From: Proteles cristata cristata
Taxonomy: Eukaryota; Chordata; Mammalia; Carnivora; Hyaenidae
NCBI GenBank assembly: GCA_017311185.1
Contig: JAESUZ010000486.1
Span: 186,001 to 250,000 of the forward strand
Reading direction: 5' to 3'
DNA length: 64,000 nucleotides
The notes under the pieces were generated by a model that saw only the letters and a program-made list of their open reading frames with translations, did not search any database and was not told where the DNA came from. Both the position numbers and the translations under genes were made by a program. This document shows positions 12,251 through 23,732 of the stretch, in pieces. Each line of letters begins with the position of its first letter. Within the stretch, counting starts at the first letter, position 1.

Positions 12251-12557
12251 ATTGGCTCATTTTCACATAAAGTAATAAGGCAATCCTGTCTAATGAGTGC
12301 CTATTAATCATGTAATGCTTAATAGTAAAGTTATTGTGGACATAAACATTAAGGGTGGTTGCTAGGAAAAAAAAGATTTTCTGAAGAAGAGCTCCCAGAT
12401 AGAAGAGAAAACATATAGATGAGACTAACCTGGCTGATGGAATTAGGATTCTCAGTAATGAAAGAGTCAGCAATGAGAAGGTCTACAAAGGCTCAAGGCC
12501 AAGTCCCTTTGGGTGAAGGAAAAAGTCTGAAAATACCCAGGAAAAATGATACTCATT

Positions 12558-12592
12558 TACACTTGATCTTAGCCAGAAGGCTAAGAAGCAAT
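12558..12592 (-). pseudogene. U2 snRNA 5'-end fragment
   Basis: Read on the minus strand the 35 bases match the 5' end of U2 snRNA with four mismatches, including GGCTAAGATCAAGTGTA, the conserved region that pairs with U6. The match stops after about base 35, so it is a truncated pseudogene. Flanks share an imperfect AATGATACTCATTTA / AATAATATCATTTA, suggesting retroposition. Confidence 0.85.
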
Positions 12593-12989
12593 GGGAAGAA
12601 TAATATCATTTAAAGAGGACCTTCTAAATATGTATCACTAAAGCTTGCAGTACATTATGTTTAATTTTCACAAAAAACCTGCTACTAATAGGTTTTGAGA
12701 TCCAGGAAATATCAACTAACTTGCTTAAAGCTACAGAGTTAGAGTCTAAAGGTAAGGGAGTTTAAATTTGAGATATTTTTATTGTCCCATGTTGCCTCAA
12801 ATATAAACATTTTGGATAGTTATGAAACTTGAATACATGTACAAGTAAAATCTAAATGCCTAAGCTCCATACAGAATGCTCTCCAAATTTATTGTGAATT
12901 GTATTATAACAAATACATTAATAAAAAGTATTATGCCTTCATAATTACATCAAGAATATTACGGTCATTATTGTTTGTTGAGTTGTTTA

Positions 12990-14709
12990 TTTATTTTTTT
13001 TTACAAATAGTTTATTGTCAGATTAGTTTCCACATAACACCCAGTGCTCATCCCCACAAGTGCCCTCCTCCATGCCCATCCCCCCTCCCCCCCACATCCA
13101 TCAGTCCTCAGTGTTTGTCAGCATTCAAGAGTCTCTCATGGTTTGCCTCTCTCCCTTTCCCCCACCATTTCCCCCCTTCTTCTCCCACTTGTTCTCCGTC
13201 AAGTTCCTCCTAATCCTCCTATACGTGCACACATATGATATTTGTCCTTCTCTGCCTGACTTATTTCGCTCAGCATAACACCCTCAAGGTCCATCCACGT
13301 TGCTACACATGGCCAGATTTCATTGTTTCTCATTGCCATGTAGTATTCCATGGTATAGGTAAACCACATCTTCTTGATCCATTTGTCCGTTGATGGACAC
13401 TTAGGCTCTTTCCATGTTTTAGCTATTGTTGACAGTGCTGCTATGAACATTGGGGTACATGTGCTCCTATGCATCAGCGTTTCTGTATCCCTTGGATAAA
13501 TTCCTGCAGTGCTATTGCTGGGTCATAGGGGAGTTCTATTGTTAGTTTCCTGAGGAACCTCCACACTGTTTTCCAGAGGCGCTGTACAGTTTACATTCCC
13601 ACCAACAGTGTAGGAGGGTGCCCGTTTCTCCACATCCTCGCCAGCATCTAGAGTTCTCTGATTGGCTCATTTTAGCCACTCTGACTTTTAGTTTTGAGAA
13701 GCGTGAGGTGGTATCTCAGTGTGGTTTTGATTTGTATTTCCCTGATGATGAGGGATGCTGAGCATTGTTTCATGTGTCTGTTGGCCATCTGGATGTCCTC
13801 TTTGGAGAAGTGTCTGTTCATATCTTCTGCCCATTTCTTCACTGGGTTGTTTTTCAGGTGTGAAGTTTGGTGAGTTCCTTATAGATTCTGGATATTAACC
13901 CTTTATCTGATATGTCATTTGCAACTATCTTTTCCCATTCCGTTGGTTGACTTTAGTTTTATGGATTGTTTCCTTTGCTGTGGAGAAGCTTTTAATCTTG
14001 ATGAGGTCCCAACAGTTTATTTTTGCTCTTGATTCCCTTGCTTTTGGGGATGTGTCAAGTAAGAAGTTGCTGCGCTGGAGGTCAAGGAGGTTGTTTCCTG
14101 CTTTCTCCTCTAGGGTGTTGATAGTTTCCTGTCTCACATTCAGGTCCTTTATCCATTTTGAGTTTATTTTTGTGCATGGTGTGAGAAAATGATCTAGTTT
14201 CATTCTTCTGCATGTTGCTGTCCAGTTCTCCCAATACCATCTGTTAAAAAGGCTGTCTTCTTTCCATTGGATATTCTTCCCTGCTTTGTCAAAGATAAAT
14301 TGGCTGTATACTTTTGGGTCCACTTCTGAGTTCTCAATTCTGTTCCATTGGTCTATGTGTCTGTTTTTGTGCCAATACCATACTGTCTTGATGATGACAG
14401 CTTTGTAGTAGAGGCTAAAGTCTGGGATGGTGAACCAAAATGGGAATAAAACCCATTTTGGTTTTATTTTTCAGTATTACTTTGGCTGTTTGGGGTCTTT
14501 TGTGGTTCCATACAAATTTTAGGATAGTTCTAGTTTTGAGAAGTATGCTGGTGCAATTTAGATTGGAATTGCATTGAATGTGTAGATAGCTTTGGGTAGT
14601 AATGACATCTTAACTATATTTATTCTTCCTATCCATGAGCATGGAATGTTTTTCCATTTCTTTGTGTCTTCTTCAATTTCCCTCATAAGTTTTCTATAGT
14701 TTTCATTGT
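12990..14709 (-). mobile_element. 5'-truncated L1 (ORF2 3' part and 3' UTR)
   Basis: The poly-T end is at the left, followed by a pyrimidine-rich 3' UTR (CATCCCCCCTCCCCCCCACA region) and antisense ORF2. The minus-strand translation reproduces the ORF2 C-terminus (TPMFIAALSTIAKTWKEPKC at about 13400) and, further upstream in the element, [15 protein letters not shown] near 14230. Stops and frame changes break it. A perfect 14-bp TSD, TGTTGAGTTGTTTA, lies at 12976-12989 and 14710-14723; the inferred nick TTT/AAA fits L1 endonuclease. This is a dead insertion of about 1.7 kb. Confidence 0.95.
14433..14463. repeat. Perfect 12-bp-stem hairpin inside the L1
   Basis: AACCAAAATGGG (14433-14444), 7-base loop, then CCCATTTTGGTT (14452-14463). 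It sits inside otherwise ordinary L1 sequence and appears to have been created by a local inverted copy. Confidence 0.8.
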
Positions 14710-14749
14710 TGTTGAGTTGTTTAAACACCACTTCTTGCCAGGTCTGACA

Positions 14750-14940
14750 GATCTAGTTCAACTTTGGAAATGTATTTAGAAAAATTTTAATATTATTTGT
14801 TTGTAAAATGGGGATAAAAATCGAATAATTTTGTATTTACTTCTAACCTAAAAGAGTTGTTATTAGGAGGTCAGAAAACCTATGAAAATCTTAGCTTACT
14901 TCGCGACACATGGTAAGTGTTCAATGTGCTCAATACCTGA
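14750..14940 (-). repeat. MIR, degenerate
   Basis: Antisense MIR features: TTGTAAAATGGGGATAAAAA, then GAGTTGTTATTAGGAGGTCA and ACATGGTAAGTGTTCAATG. Confidence 0.6.
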
Positions 14941-15020
14941 AGACCATTATTAGAGGAAAACATGTACTCAATATTTTGCTCACAATTTTGGAGGTTGCCA
15001 CTAACCATACATGGGAGTTC

Positions 15021-15127
15021 CTTTTTTAAAAAAAATTTTTTTTAAGCTCTATGCCGTGCCCAACATGGGGCTCGAACTCATAAGAGATCAGGAGTCACTC
15101 TACTGACCAAGTCAGCCAGGCACCCCT
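15021..15127 (-). mobile_element. Short CanSINE (tRNA-Lys-like form)
   Basis: Reads antisense from an A/T tail through AAGCTCTATGC to GCCAGGCACCCC. TSD ATGGGAGTTC (15011-15020) and ATGAGAGTTC (15128-15137). Confidence 0.85.
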
Positions 15128-15139
15128 ATGAGAGTTCTT

Positions 15140-16014
15140 AATCCTAAAATTAAAAGTCCCCATTCTAAATGAATCAAGTGAAAAACTGAAACTATTGATT
15201 GTGAGAGAAAGTCATGCCTAATATAATCTTCAGCTTATATTTTTCTAAAGAAATGCATTCCTTTCGTAAGGTTCCAAGAAATTAAATGACTTACCAAGGT
15301 CAACCTAGTCAACAAAACACTGCTACTACAGACCAGCCACCAAGGTTGTGAAAATGTATTATGCAGAACTCTGTTTCTTCTGATGGACTTTTACCAGTCA
15401 AGTAGATTTATTGAGTGTTGGGTTCTGACCCTTAAAAGAGATTACTTCTAAGAGCAAAACCATATCAGAAGAGGGGAAGAATATTTGCTAGTAAAGTAAG
15501 GGTAGTAAGATAGATGGAGTAAGAGAGAGGGTCAGAGCAATTCACGGGCACAAAGGGAGCCAGTGGCTCCTTTTGGCAACATAAGCTGGCTAACATGCAC
15601 TCAGCCTTATTGTTACTCTAACCAGTTATGCTCCTGCTATAACACATAAGGAGAAAAGAAGTAAAGCAGTGCTAAGAGGTGTTTTTTAAAAATGTTAACA
15701 TGTCATGACTACTGTTAAGACGTCCCTGGTAATATTACAAATCTCTTGTTAGAAAAGGTCTGGTAGGTTGTGAAAATGAGGGCTCAAATAGAAATTATGA
15801 TATACGTGAGTATTACAAGCTATTTTCTAAGACATTTTGTGAGGCTAGTCATATCTTAGCATTGGCAGACTTAATGTTTGTGATTGAATCAACTTTTGGA
15901 AACGAGCGTGAAAAAATCTGATGAAGTTCTGTTGAAAAAAAAATTGAATATAGACAAAAATGGCCACCATTGAATAATGATGAAGACAGTTGATAACTGC
16001 CTAATAGTTTTTTA
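15140..16014. other. Intergenic DNA, no recognised element
   Basis: AT-rich sequence with no exon, RNA gene or clear repeat. The stretch around 15270-15360 has a faint MIR-like GACTTACCAAGGTCA. Confidence 0.6.
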
Positions 16015-16026
16015 ATAACCAATATT

Positions 16027-16243
16027 AAAACAAATTTTTTTTATGTTTTATTTATTTCTAGGAGAGAGAGAGAGAGCGCGAGCAGGGGAGGGTCAGAGAG
16101 AGAGAGAGTCACAGACTGAAACAGGCTCCAGGCTCCGAGCTGACAGTCAGCACAGAGCCAACGCAGGGCTCGAACCCACGAACCGCGAGATCATGACCTA
16201 AGCGAAAGTCGGACGCTTAACAACTAAGCCACCCAGGTGCCCC
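16027..16243 (-). mobile_element. CanSINE, young subfamily
   Basis: TSD ATAACCAATATT at 16015-16026 and 16244-16255. Confidence 0.95.
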
Positions 16244-16525
16244 ATAACCAATATTTTAAATATCGTTAACAATTGCGTAGTACTTTAAGTCGTTTGCTTA
16301 TTTAATTTAGCCCAAGAGACAGTGCTAAGGAGAAAATTATGACTAGATCTCCGGTCTAGATTTTAAGAGAACAAGGATCATGGAACAAAATACCTTTTGC
16401 TTAAAGTATTTGTGGATTTCACCATTGAAAAATTTAAAGGATTTATTTACCTATGACTGATATTCAAAATCTTTGACATCTTAAAAAAAATATTTGACAT
16501 CTTCATATTCAAAAAAAATTTTTTG

Positions 16526-16740
16526 GGTGCTCCTGGGTGGCTTAGTCGGGTAAGCATCCGACTTTCGCTTAGGTCATGATCTCACGGTTCGTGGGTTCAG
16601 GCCCCGCGTCAGGCTCTGTGCTGACTGCCAGCTCAGAGCCTGGAGCCTGTTTCAGTCTGTGACTCCCTCTCTCTGACCCTCCCCTGCTCACGCTGTCTCT
16701 CTCTATCTCTCCTAGAAATAAATAAAAACATTTTTTAAAA
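16526..16740 (+). mobile_element. CanSINE, young subfamily, nested
   Basis: Head GTGCTCCTGGGTGGCTTAGT; inserted in the A/T tail of the next, opposite-strand SINE. The pair shares one outer TSD (see 16741). Confidence 0.92.
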
Positions 16741-16963
16741 AATTAAAAAAAAATTTTTTTAAATGTTTTATTTATTATTGAGACAGAGAAATAGAACACG
16801 AGCAGGGGATGGTCAGAGAGAGACGGAGACATAGAATCGGAAGCAGGCTCCAGGCTCTGAGCTGGCAGCACAGAACCTGATGTGGGGCTCAAACTCAAGA
16901 ACCATGAGATCATGACCTGAGCCAAAGTCGGCCACTTAACTGACTGAGCCACCCAGGCGCCCC
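16741..16963 (-). mobile_element. CanSINE, host of the nested copy
   Basis: Outer TSD TGACATCTTCATATT (16495-16509) and TGACATCTTAATATT (16964-16978) encloses both this copy and the + copy at 16526, giving the order of insertion. Confidence 0.93.
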
Positions 16964-17239
16964 TGACATCTTAATATTTTTTAAATAACTTACACTACAA
17001 ACATGTTGATATTGAAAAAAATGACAAATGTGTGCTTTAGGACTACTCATTAGTTTACAATATTTAATTTCAATTGATATGTAAAGAGATCAAAAGATGA
17101 ATAACATTTATTTGGAAGCATATAATTTTGGATCTGAAAAGGGCTGTAGGAAGAAATCTAATATTACATGTGAATTTTATAATTGTAGAGATAGAGAATT
17201 AAGGACAAATTATAGGCAGTTTTTTTATTTGAAACAGCC

Positions 17240-17462
17240 CTTTTTTTTTTTTTTTACTATTATTTATTTTTAACATTCATTTTTGAGAGAGACAGAGTAT
17301 GGGTGGGGGAAGTACAGAGAAAGGGAAACACAGAATCTGAAGCAGGCTCCAGGCTCTGAGCTGTCAGCACAGAGCCTGACATGGGGCTCGAACCCACAAG
17401 CTGTGTAATCATGACCTGAACCAAAGTTGGGTACTTAACCAACTGAGCCACCCAGGTGCCCC
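17240..17462 (-). mobile_element. CanSINE
   Basis: Poly-T run, TTTTTGAGAGAGACAGAG tract and head CCACCCAGGTGCCCC. Confidence 0.92.
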
Positions 17463-17495
17463 AACGCTCTTAGCATTTAAATGAAGAATATGTAG

Positions 17496-17703
17496 GGGCA
17501 CCTGGGTAATTCAGTCAGTTAAGCATTGATTTCAGCTCAGGTCATGATCTGGTGGTTCATGAGTTCAAGCCCCACGTTGGGCTCTGTACTGACAGCTCAG
17601 AGCCTGGAACCCACTTGGGATTCTGGGCTTCCCTCTCTCTCTTCCCCTACCCTGCTCGCACTCTGTCTGAAAAATAAACATTAAAAAAATTTTTTTAATT
17701 AAT
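17496..17703 (+). mobile_element. CanSINE
   Basis: TSD GAATATGTAG at 17486-17495 and 17704-17713. Confidence 0.92.
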
Positions 17704-17774
17704 GAATATGTAGTAAAACAAAACATCAAAGTTGGTGACAACTAAAAATAGCATGATACACAATTAAGTGCATG

Positions 17775-18235
17775 TTATGTGAGGTAGGCAGCCTCGAAGA
17801 TGACCCCCATGTTCCCTCCCTGTCGGGATTCATGCCCTTATGTCCTTCTGTAATCCCTTCTCCTTATGTGTTGGCTGGACTTACTGATTCACTTGTAATC
17901 AGTAGATATGTCCCTGCTGAGATTAGTTTTTAAAAGACTGGCTTTCATCTTGGGTGTTCTCTGATTCTCTCCCTCTCAGATCACTGTCCGCCATGTTGAG
18001 AGGACACATACACCACCTATGAAAAGGACTATGTGCTAAGGAGCCAGCAATCAACAGCTAAGGATTCAGCAACCATGTGAGTGAGCTGAGTCCTTTGGTC
18101 CCCAATTGAGCTGACTATAACGCATAGACTTCTAGATTTTTGATACACAGAAACTGAGGTACTAAATTTTTGTTGTTTTTAGCCACTAAGTTTTGGGTTA
18201 TTTTATTATGCAATAATAGATCACTAATATGCTGT
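17775..18235 (+). mobile_element. MLT1/MaLR-type LTR, old
   Basis: Ends in the MaLR signature GCCACTAAGTTTTGGGTTAT then GCAATAATAGATCACTAAT. The 5' part (GATGACCCCCATGTTCC) is diverged. Confidence 0.7.
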
Positions 18236-18560
18236 AATTATAACCTAGCAAAAGCATATGATAGGATGACTCACATACAGTGATCCATGTGGGAGTATAA
18301 AGGCCTGACCTTCTAGATCCACTGGAGAACAACTCTGGAGGGCTATCTTAGATCCTAGCTCCTGAGCTCTCTGTGGAGTTGGAGGAGATTGTCATTGGGC
18401 CTGCATTGCAGCTTACCTTTTCCTTCTGCCAATTTCTGTTTTCTTTCCCTCCTTACAGATATTGACCTCCAGGAAACTCCTTAATAAATATTCTGTACAC
18501 TAAACTCTTCTCAGAGTCTGCTACCTGGGGAATCCAATCCGTGATAGCTATCCGAAATAT
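18236..18560 (+). mobile_element. Probable LTR fragment with TATA and AATAAA
   Basis: GTATAAAGG (18295-18303) lies about 190 bp before TTAATAAATATTC (AATAAA near 18483). The stretch ends CTACCTGGGGAATCCAATCC. This layout suggests an LTR, but I cannot name the family. Confidence 0.5.
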
Positions 18561-18639
18561 CTGTGTATCCTAGATAGCTGCTCCAGTTATCAGCCATTAA
18601 GACATGGGTGAGAGACAGGAAGTGGAGTTTTATTTTATT

Positions 18640-18834
18640 TTATATTTTATTATTTTATTTTTTAGAGAGAGTGTGTGTGAGCAGGGAGGAGGGGAAGAGA
18701 GAGAGAAAATCTCAAGCAGGCCCCACGCTCAGTCTGCATAGAGCCCGAGGTGGGGCTGGATCCCACAACACTGGAATCATAATCTGAGACAAAATCAAGA
18801 GTTGGATACTCAAGACCAAGCCACCCAGGCACCT
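18640..18834 (-). mobile_element. CanSINE, old
   Basis: GAGAGAGTGTGTGTGAGCAG tract, diverged head GCCACCCAGGCACC. Confidence 0.85.
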
Positions 18835-18991
18835 GCCCTTTAACATTTATTGACGTGACTTAGAAATTGCATCATTTCCACTCATATATCAAGACTGTAG
18901 GCTTATAGCCACATTCACCTGCAAGAGAGGAGGCTGGGAAGTATAACTTCTAGTTGTATAGCCATTTACCCAACTAGAACAGAGATTGCTT

Positions 18992-19182
18992 TATTTTAAG
19001 TTTATTGATTTATCTTTGAGAGAGCATGAGCAGAGGAGGGGCAGAGAAAGAGAATCCCAAGCAGTCCCCACACTGTCCACTCAGAGCCTAATGTGGGGCT
19101 CGATCCCACAAACCATGAGATCCTGATTTGAGCCGAAATCAAGAGTCAGATGCTTAACTGACTGAGCCACCCAGGCACCCCT
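18992..19182 (-). mobile_element. CanSINE
   Basis: AAGTTTATTGATTTATC tail, head GCCACCCAGGCACCCC. Confidence 0.9.
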
Positions 19183-19204
19183 AAAACAATTCTTAGAGAA
19201 GGTG

Positions 19205-19740
19205 TTCTAGTTATTTTTGCTGTGTAACAAACTACCCTAAAACTTAATTATGTAAAACAACAACTATCTTAACTATGCTCATGAGATGATTCCATGAGTC
19301 TGAATACAGAAAGGGCACAGCAGAGATGGGGGCGACCAATGTGTGTGTTCTGTAAGGCTGGAACCTCGGCTGGATGACTGGAAGACTCAGTGCCCAGGTA
19401 GCGTCTTCACTCACAAGTTTGGCTCCTGGGCTGGAATGCTAGAAGGACAGTTTCAAATGAGATTGTCTTCCAGAGCATCCACCTGTTCAGCATGACAGTG
19501 TCAGGATAATTGTAGAGCATTCAGGGCTCCAAGAGCATTCCTAGAGACCAAGAAGGAAGCTGCAAGGTTTTTTATGACTTACCCTTGGAAGTTATATACC
19601 ATCACCTCCACTGTCCTTTATTAGTCAAGCCAGTCTCGAAGTGCACCCACATTCATGGGTTGGAAGCGTACAGCTCCTGGGGGGGGTGTCAAAGAATTAA
19701 AACTGCCACAAGGGGAGATGTTGAGGGAGTGTTAGTTCCT
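19205..19740. repeat. Old mammalian interspersed repeat, family uncertain
   Basis: TTGCTGTGTAACAAACTACC then CCTAAAACTTA and later TTATTAGTCAAGCCAGTCTC resemble a widespread LTR-type repeat of placental mammals. I cannot assign the subfamily. Confidence 0.5.
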
Positions 19741-20301
19741 GCCATAGGCCCCGAGTCTGTACCACAGCAGTGAAGAGGAAACTGTGGAGAGAGAAAGAAA
19801 GAGACCGTTAATAGCTATAAAATGAAGTGTCTATAATATACCAATTAATCTGTAACTGTTTTCTAGTCACCACATACAAACTCTGCTGCTTGGTAAGTGC
19901 CCTGTTATATATTGGAGAGTGTTGAGGCCCTTCCCTTTGGCTCAAATTCTTTAAGCTTTTAAATATAGCTCAAGATCCTTGGCATATGTAACTGAGATGT
20001 TCTTTGTGGGCCTAAGGCTATTTATAGGAGGAAATGAGTCTTTGTTAAGTTGCTTTCAGATTGTCCAGCCTGGGTTGCTGTAGACTGAGTAAGTACTAGG
20101 TCCAAACGAAGTAGTGTTTCTCAGATAATATATTTAGTATCACAGTTTGAGTACTGCAGTGGAACCTGAACTGTAGTTTTCTAGGGACTTCCATTTCCAC
20201 TTAGAGGATTTACTACATTATTCAGCAGAATAAGTAACCTCCCTGCCAAACAGTGTACTGTATATTAATTGTTTTCTGAATGAAAAAAAGAAAGTTGGGT
20301 T

Positions 20302-20512
20302 TAAAAAAAAATTTTTTAATGTTTATTTATTTTTGAGAGAGACATAGTGAGAGGGAGTGGGGCAGATAAAGAGGGAGACACAGAATCTGAAGCAGCACCC
20401 AGGCTCCAAGCTGTCAGCACAGAGCCCGATGCCAGGCTTGAACCCACACGCCATGAGATCATGACCTGAGCTGAAGTCAGACGCTTAACCGACTGAGCAA
20501 CCCAGGCATCCT
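20302..20512 (-). mobile_element. CanSINE
   Basis: TSD AAAAAAGAAAGTT before (ending 20296) and after (20515-20527). Confidence 0.92.
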
Positions 20513-20529
20513 CCAAAAAAGAAAGTTTT

Positions 20530-21655
20530 GTAATCACAAAGGTAAACTAGGACAGGAATTGAGCATATTGAGATCTTTAAACTCTTCTAAGACTTTAGGA
20601 TTTTCCTCATGCTACTAGGGATGGGGTGACCTTGCCCCATTGTTCTAGAATAGAAGCATCTGCTTTGCTGCTGGGAAGGCCTGGGATAATGTTGGAAATC
20701 TAAAAGGAGCAGTAAAGCATGACTAAATTTTATTAATCTCCTTTTCCCCTCGTCAAGAAGAATAAAGGCCACACAGTGTTTGCCTGTTTCCGTTTCTTTT
20801 TTAAGACTGGAAGCAACCTGGTTTTATCTGAGGTGCAACATTACATGGATAAAGTTAAGTAATAAGATAACATATGCCTTCCTGTTGTTCCCCAAGCCCC
20901 AAACTACAATTCCCAAGAAGCATGAAGTGGAAGTGTATTGTTTACTTAGTAGCAGGAACTAAACAGCCACACCCCTTCATGGGGTAGGGCGTGTTTCGTA
21001 CCTGCAAACCCACAGGGAGTGGCAAGGGAAGGGTAGTGTATCTCTGGGCAGCAGCATTCCCTTAGGAAATTGGGGTTATTCCTCAGTAACTCCTGTGTGT
21101 GTCCTTGCTCTGTGACCTATGCCCCCTCCTTTATCCACCTTATCAGCCAAATGTGGTATCCATCTCCCTTTAAACCTTTTGTTCCATAGGAGATGAGATG
21201 TGTTCCTTATTTCTTTCACTCTAACTCTGATGGTTTGCCTCTAGTGTTCTTACCTGATATTTCCCTCTCACGTCATTCCCACTTACACATGAGGTACATT
21301 TTCTACCAATTCCAATTTATAGTTGTCCTGCCCTATACTCTCCACCTTTTTCTTCACTGTGACTGGGTATAGAAAATGTATTGCCCTTTGGTAAAAACCA
21401 GGACAGTTCTCATCTGAAATTGGAATATTAGGACAAATATCTTGTAAAGGAATGGTTTTAAGAACATTGGTTCCCTGTATAAATCTACTTATGGCCAGGA
21501 AAGAGATACCTAATCATTTTTAATAATATATTTGAGTCTGAAGAATCCACATCTTATTCCACTGTGAACTTTTTGATTGGAATTGGTTCTTCCACTCATA
21601 TTTTATGGTTTAATTCATTAAGTTCCTGTGTAATAAAAGCAGGAGGTTTTTCTGT
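20530..21655. other. Intergenic DNA, no recognised element
   Basis: About 1.1 kb with average composition. Short open frames are not convincing, and no repeat family is recognised by eye. Confidence 0.6.
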
Positions 21656-21657
21656 AA

Positions 21658-21861
21658 ATTTTTTTAAAAAATGTTATTTTTGAGAGAGAGACAGAGCATA
21701 AGTGGGGAGGGGCAGAGAAAGGGAGACACAGAATCCAAAGCAGGCTCCAGGCTCTGAGCTGTCAGCACAGAGCCCAATGCCGGGCTCAAACTCACAAACT
21801 GTGAGGTCCTGACCTGAGCCAAAGTCGAATGCTTAACCAACTGAGCCACGCAGGTGCCCCA
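21658..21861 (-). mobile_element. CanSINE, first of two at one target site
   Basis: Flanked by AAAAGCAGGAGGTTTTT (about 21637) and GAAAAGCAGGGTTTTTT (about 21863). Confidence 0.92.
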
Positions 21862-21887
21862 AGAAAAGCAGGGTTTTTTTTTTTTTT

Positions 21888-22103
21888 AATTTTTTTTTTA
21901 ACGTATATTTTATTTTTGAGACAGAGAGAGACAGAGTATGAGTGGGGGAAGGTCAGAGAGAGAGGGAGACACAGAATCTGAAACAGGCTCCAGGCTCTGA
22001 GCGGTCAGCACAGAGCCCGACACCGGGCTTGAACCCATGGACTGCGAGATCATGGCCTGAGCCGAAGTCGGCCGCTTAACCGACTGAGCCATCCAGCTGC
22101 CCC
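21888..22103 (-). mobile_element. CanSINE, second insertion at the same site
   Basis: Flanked by GAAAAGCAGGG (about 21863) and GAAAAGCAGTTTTAAC (22104), so the target sequence is now present three times. Confidence 0.92.
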
Positions 22104-22139
22104 GAAAAGCAGTTTTAACAAGGAAAATGAGTAACACCC

Positions 22140-23075
22140 TAAGAGGGATGGGAAACCTTTCTGCCAGGTGAACCACCAAAGAAATTATTAGGAGCTTCTT
22201 TCTGTGCTTTTAACAATCACCTCCTAATATACTTAATAGCTTGACAATTAAGGCTACTAGGCAAGAATTGTGCCTATTCAGTTTTATTCCCTGGGCAGAA
22301 CCCAACATTCTCTATATATTTGAAGATTCTGATGTTAACTTGAGTTATTAAGCCTGATCCTCAAGGTTGAGTAGAACATGTCAACTGCTCGTTCTTGGGA
22401 ATAACAGGCAATTTTTCCCGGGCACCAAGATACAATGATTAGGGCACTGGGCAAGGAATTTTCCTAAATTGGCCCATCTGCCCAGAAGAGGTCATTCCTT
22501 TTCCCGTGTGAGTACCTCCCTCCCAAAGAGCTGCATTGACTCACCCTGTGACTCAGCAGGATTACACATAATAAACAGTTGAGAAATTATTGTCTCTGCT
22601 AAGAGTTTCTGATGCAGTAAAGCACATGGATGCAATTAGTAACCAAAAAGATACCAAGCTCAATGTCTGATAATGCCCCTAGTTCTTTCCCTGGCCCCTT
22701 TTCTCCCCTGAACCTACTCCCAAAGCTAATACATCAAAAGTGTTGGCTACCCTATTCTCTCCTCACACTCCATTTGCTACAGATCTTCTCACCTTCCTTC
22801 TCCAAAACCCCCAGATGCTTTTTCCACCAGAGTTCAAAGAATTTGCTCTTTGTTCTTCAGTATATATGCACTAAGTTTAGGCAACTTAAGTTTAGCTAAT
22901 TTTTTTCTTGGGCATTGGAGGGAGATTAAGTTGGCAGAGACTGCTTTTAAGTTGGTAGACATTGCTTTTTGGTTAAGTAGAGTATATAGGGATGTCTTTT
23001 TAAGATCGTTGCCTAGTGTTTTAATATGTGCCTCTACCAAAATTTATCCCAATTCCTACCCACACAGTAACTAAA
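22140..23075. other. Intergenic DNA, no recognised element
   Basis: Non-repetitive by eye. Overlapping short open frames on both strands around 22630-23074 have no recognisable product. Confidence 0.6.
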
Positions 23076-23079
23076 ATAT

Positions 23080-23275
23080 ATTGTGCATATATTATGGATT
23101 AGGCACTGTTCTAAATATCACAACCCAATGAAGTAAATTCTGTTATTAGCTCCACTTTACAGATGGGTAAACCAGAAGCACAATGGGATAATTTGTCCAT
23201 GATCACATAGCTAGTAAATTGTGGAGATGGGATTTGAATCCAGGCAATTCTTAACCACTATGCTATACTGCTTCC
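23080..23275 (+). repeat. MIR, well preserved
   Basis: Covers the MIR core from GGCACTGTTCTAAATATC through TTTACAGATGGGTAAACC to TTGAATCCAGGCAATTC and CACTATGCTATACTG. Confidence 0.85.
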
Positions 23276-23367
23276 CTATTGATGGGTTATTTAGGCCTTT
23301 CTCTAGATTCTTTTAGATTTTTTTTTATTATAGATAATGCAGTAATGAATACCCTTGTGCATAAATA

Positions 23368-23555
23368 TTTATATACTTTTTTTTTTTTTGAGAGAGAGAG
23401 GGCACGGCCAGAGGAGAGGGGAAAGACAGAATCCCAAGCAGTCTCCATGCTCAGCGTGGGACCTGATGTGAGGCTTGATCCCTCAACCTTGGGATCATGA
23501 CCTGAGCTGAAATCAAGAGTTGGATGCTCAATCGACTGGGCCACCCAGGTACCCC
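23368..23555 (-). mobile_element. CanSINE
   Basis: Poly-T, GAGAGAGAGAGGGCACG tract and head GCCACCCAGGTACCCC. Confidence 0.9.
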
Positions 23556-23732
23556 ATTTTCTAAGTATATCAGTAAGGGAAAATTCCTTGAAATGACATC
23601 ATGAAGTCAAAGAGCAGTATATTTTTATTTGAACAGGAAAAGTTTTCCCTCCAAATGTATCATTTGTTTTAGCGAGGCAGCAATTTATCAGAGGCAACAA
23701 GCTGTCTTCTTGCTGTATTTAAAATTTTATTA

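Noticed and set aside
13925..14323. 132-codon minus-strand frame
   Set aside because: L1 ORF2 remnant inside the truncated L1 at 12990-14709; broken further downstream.
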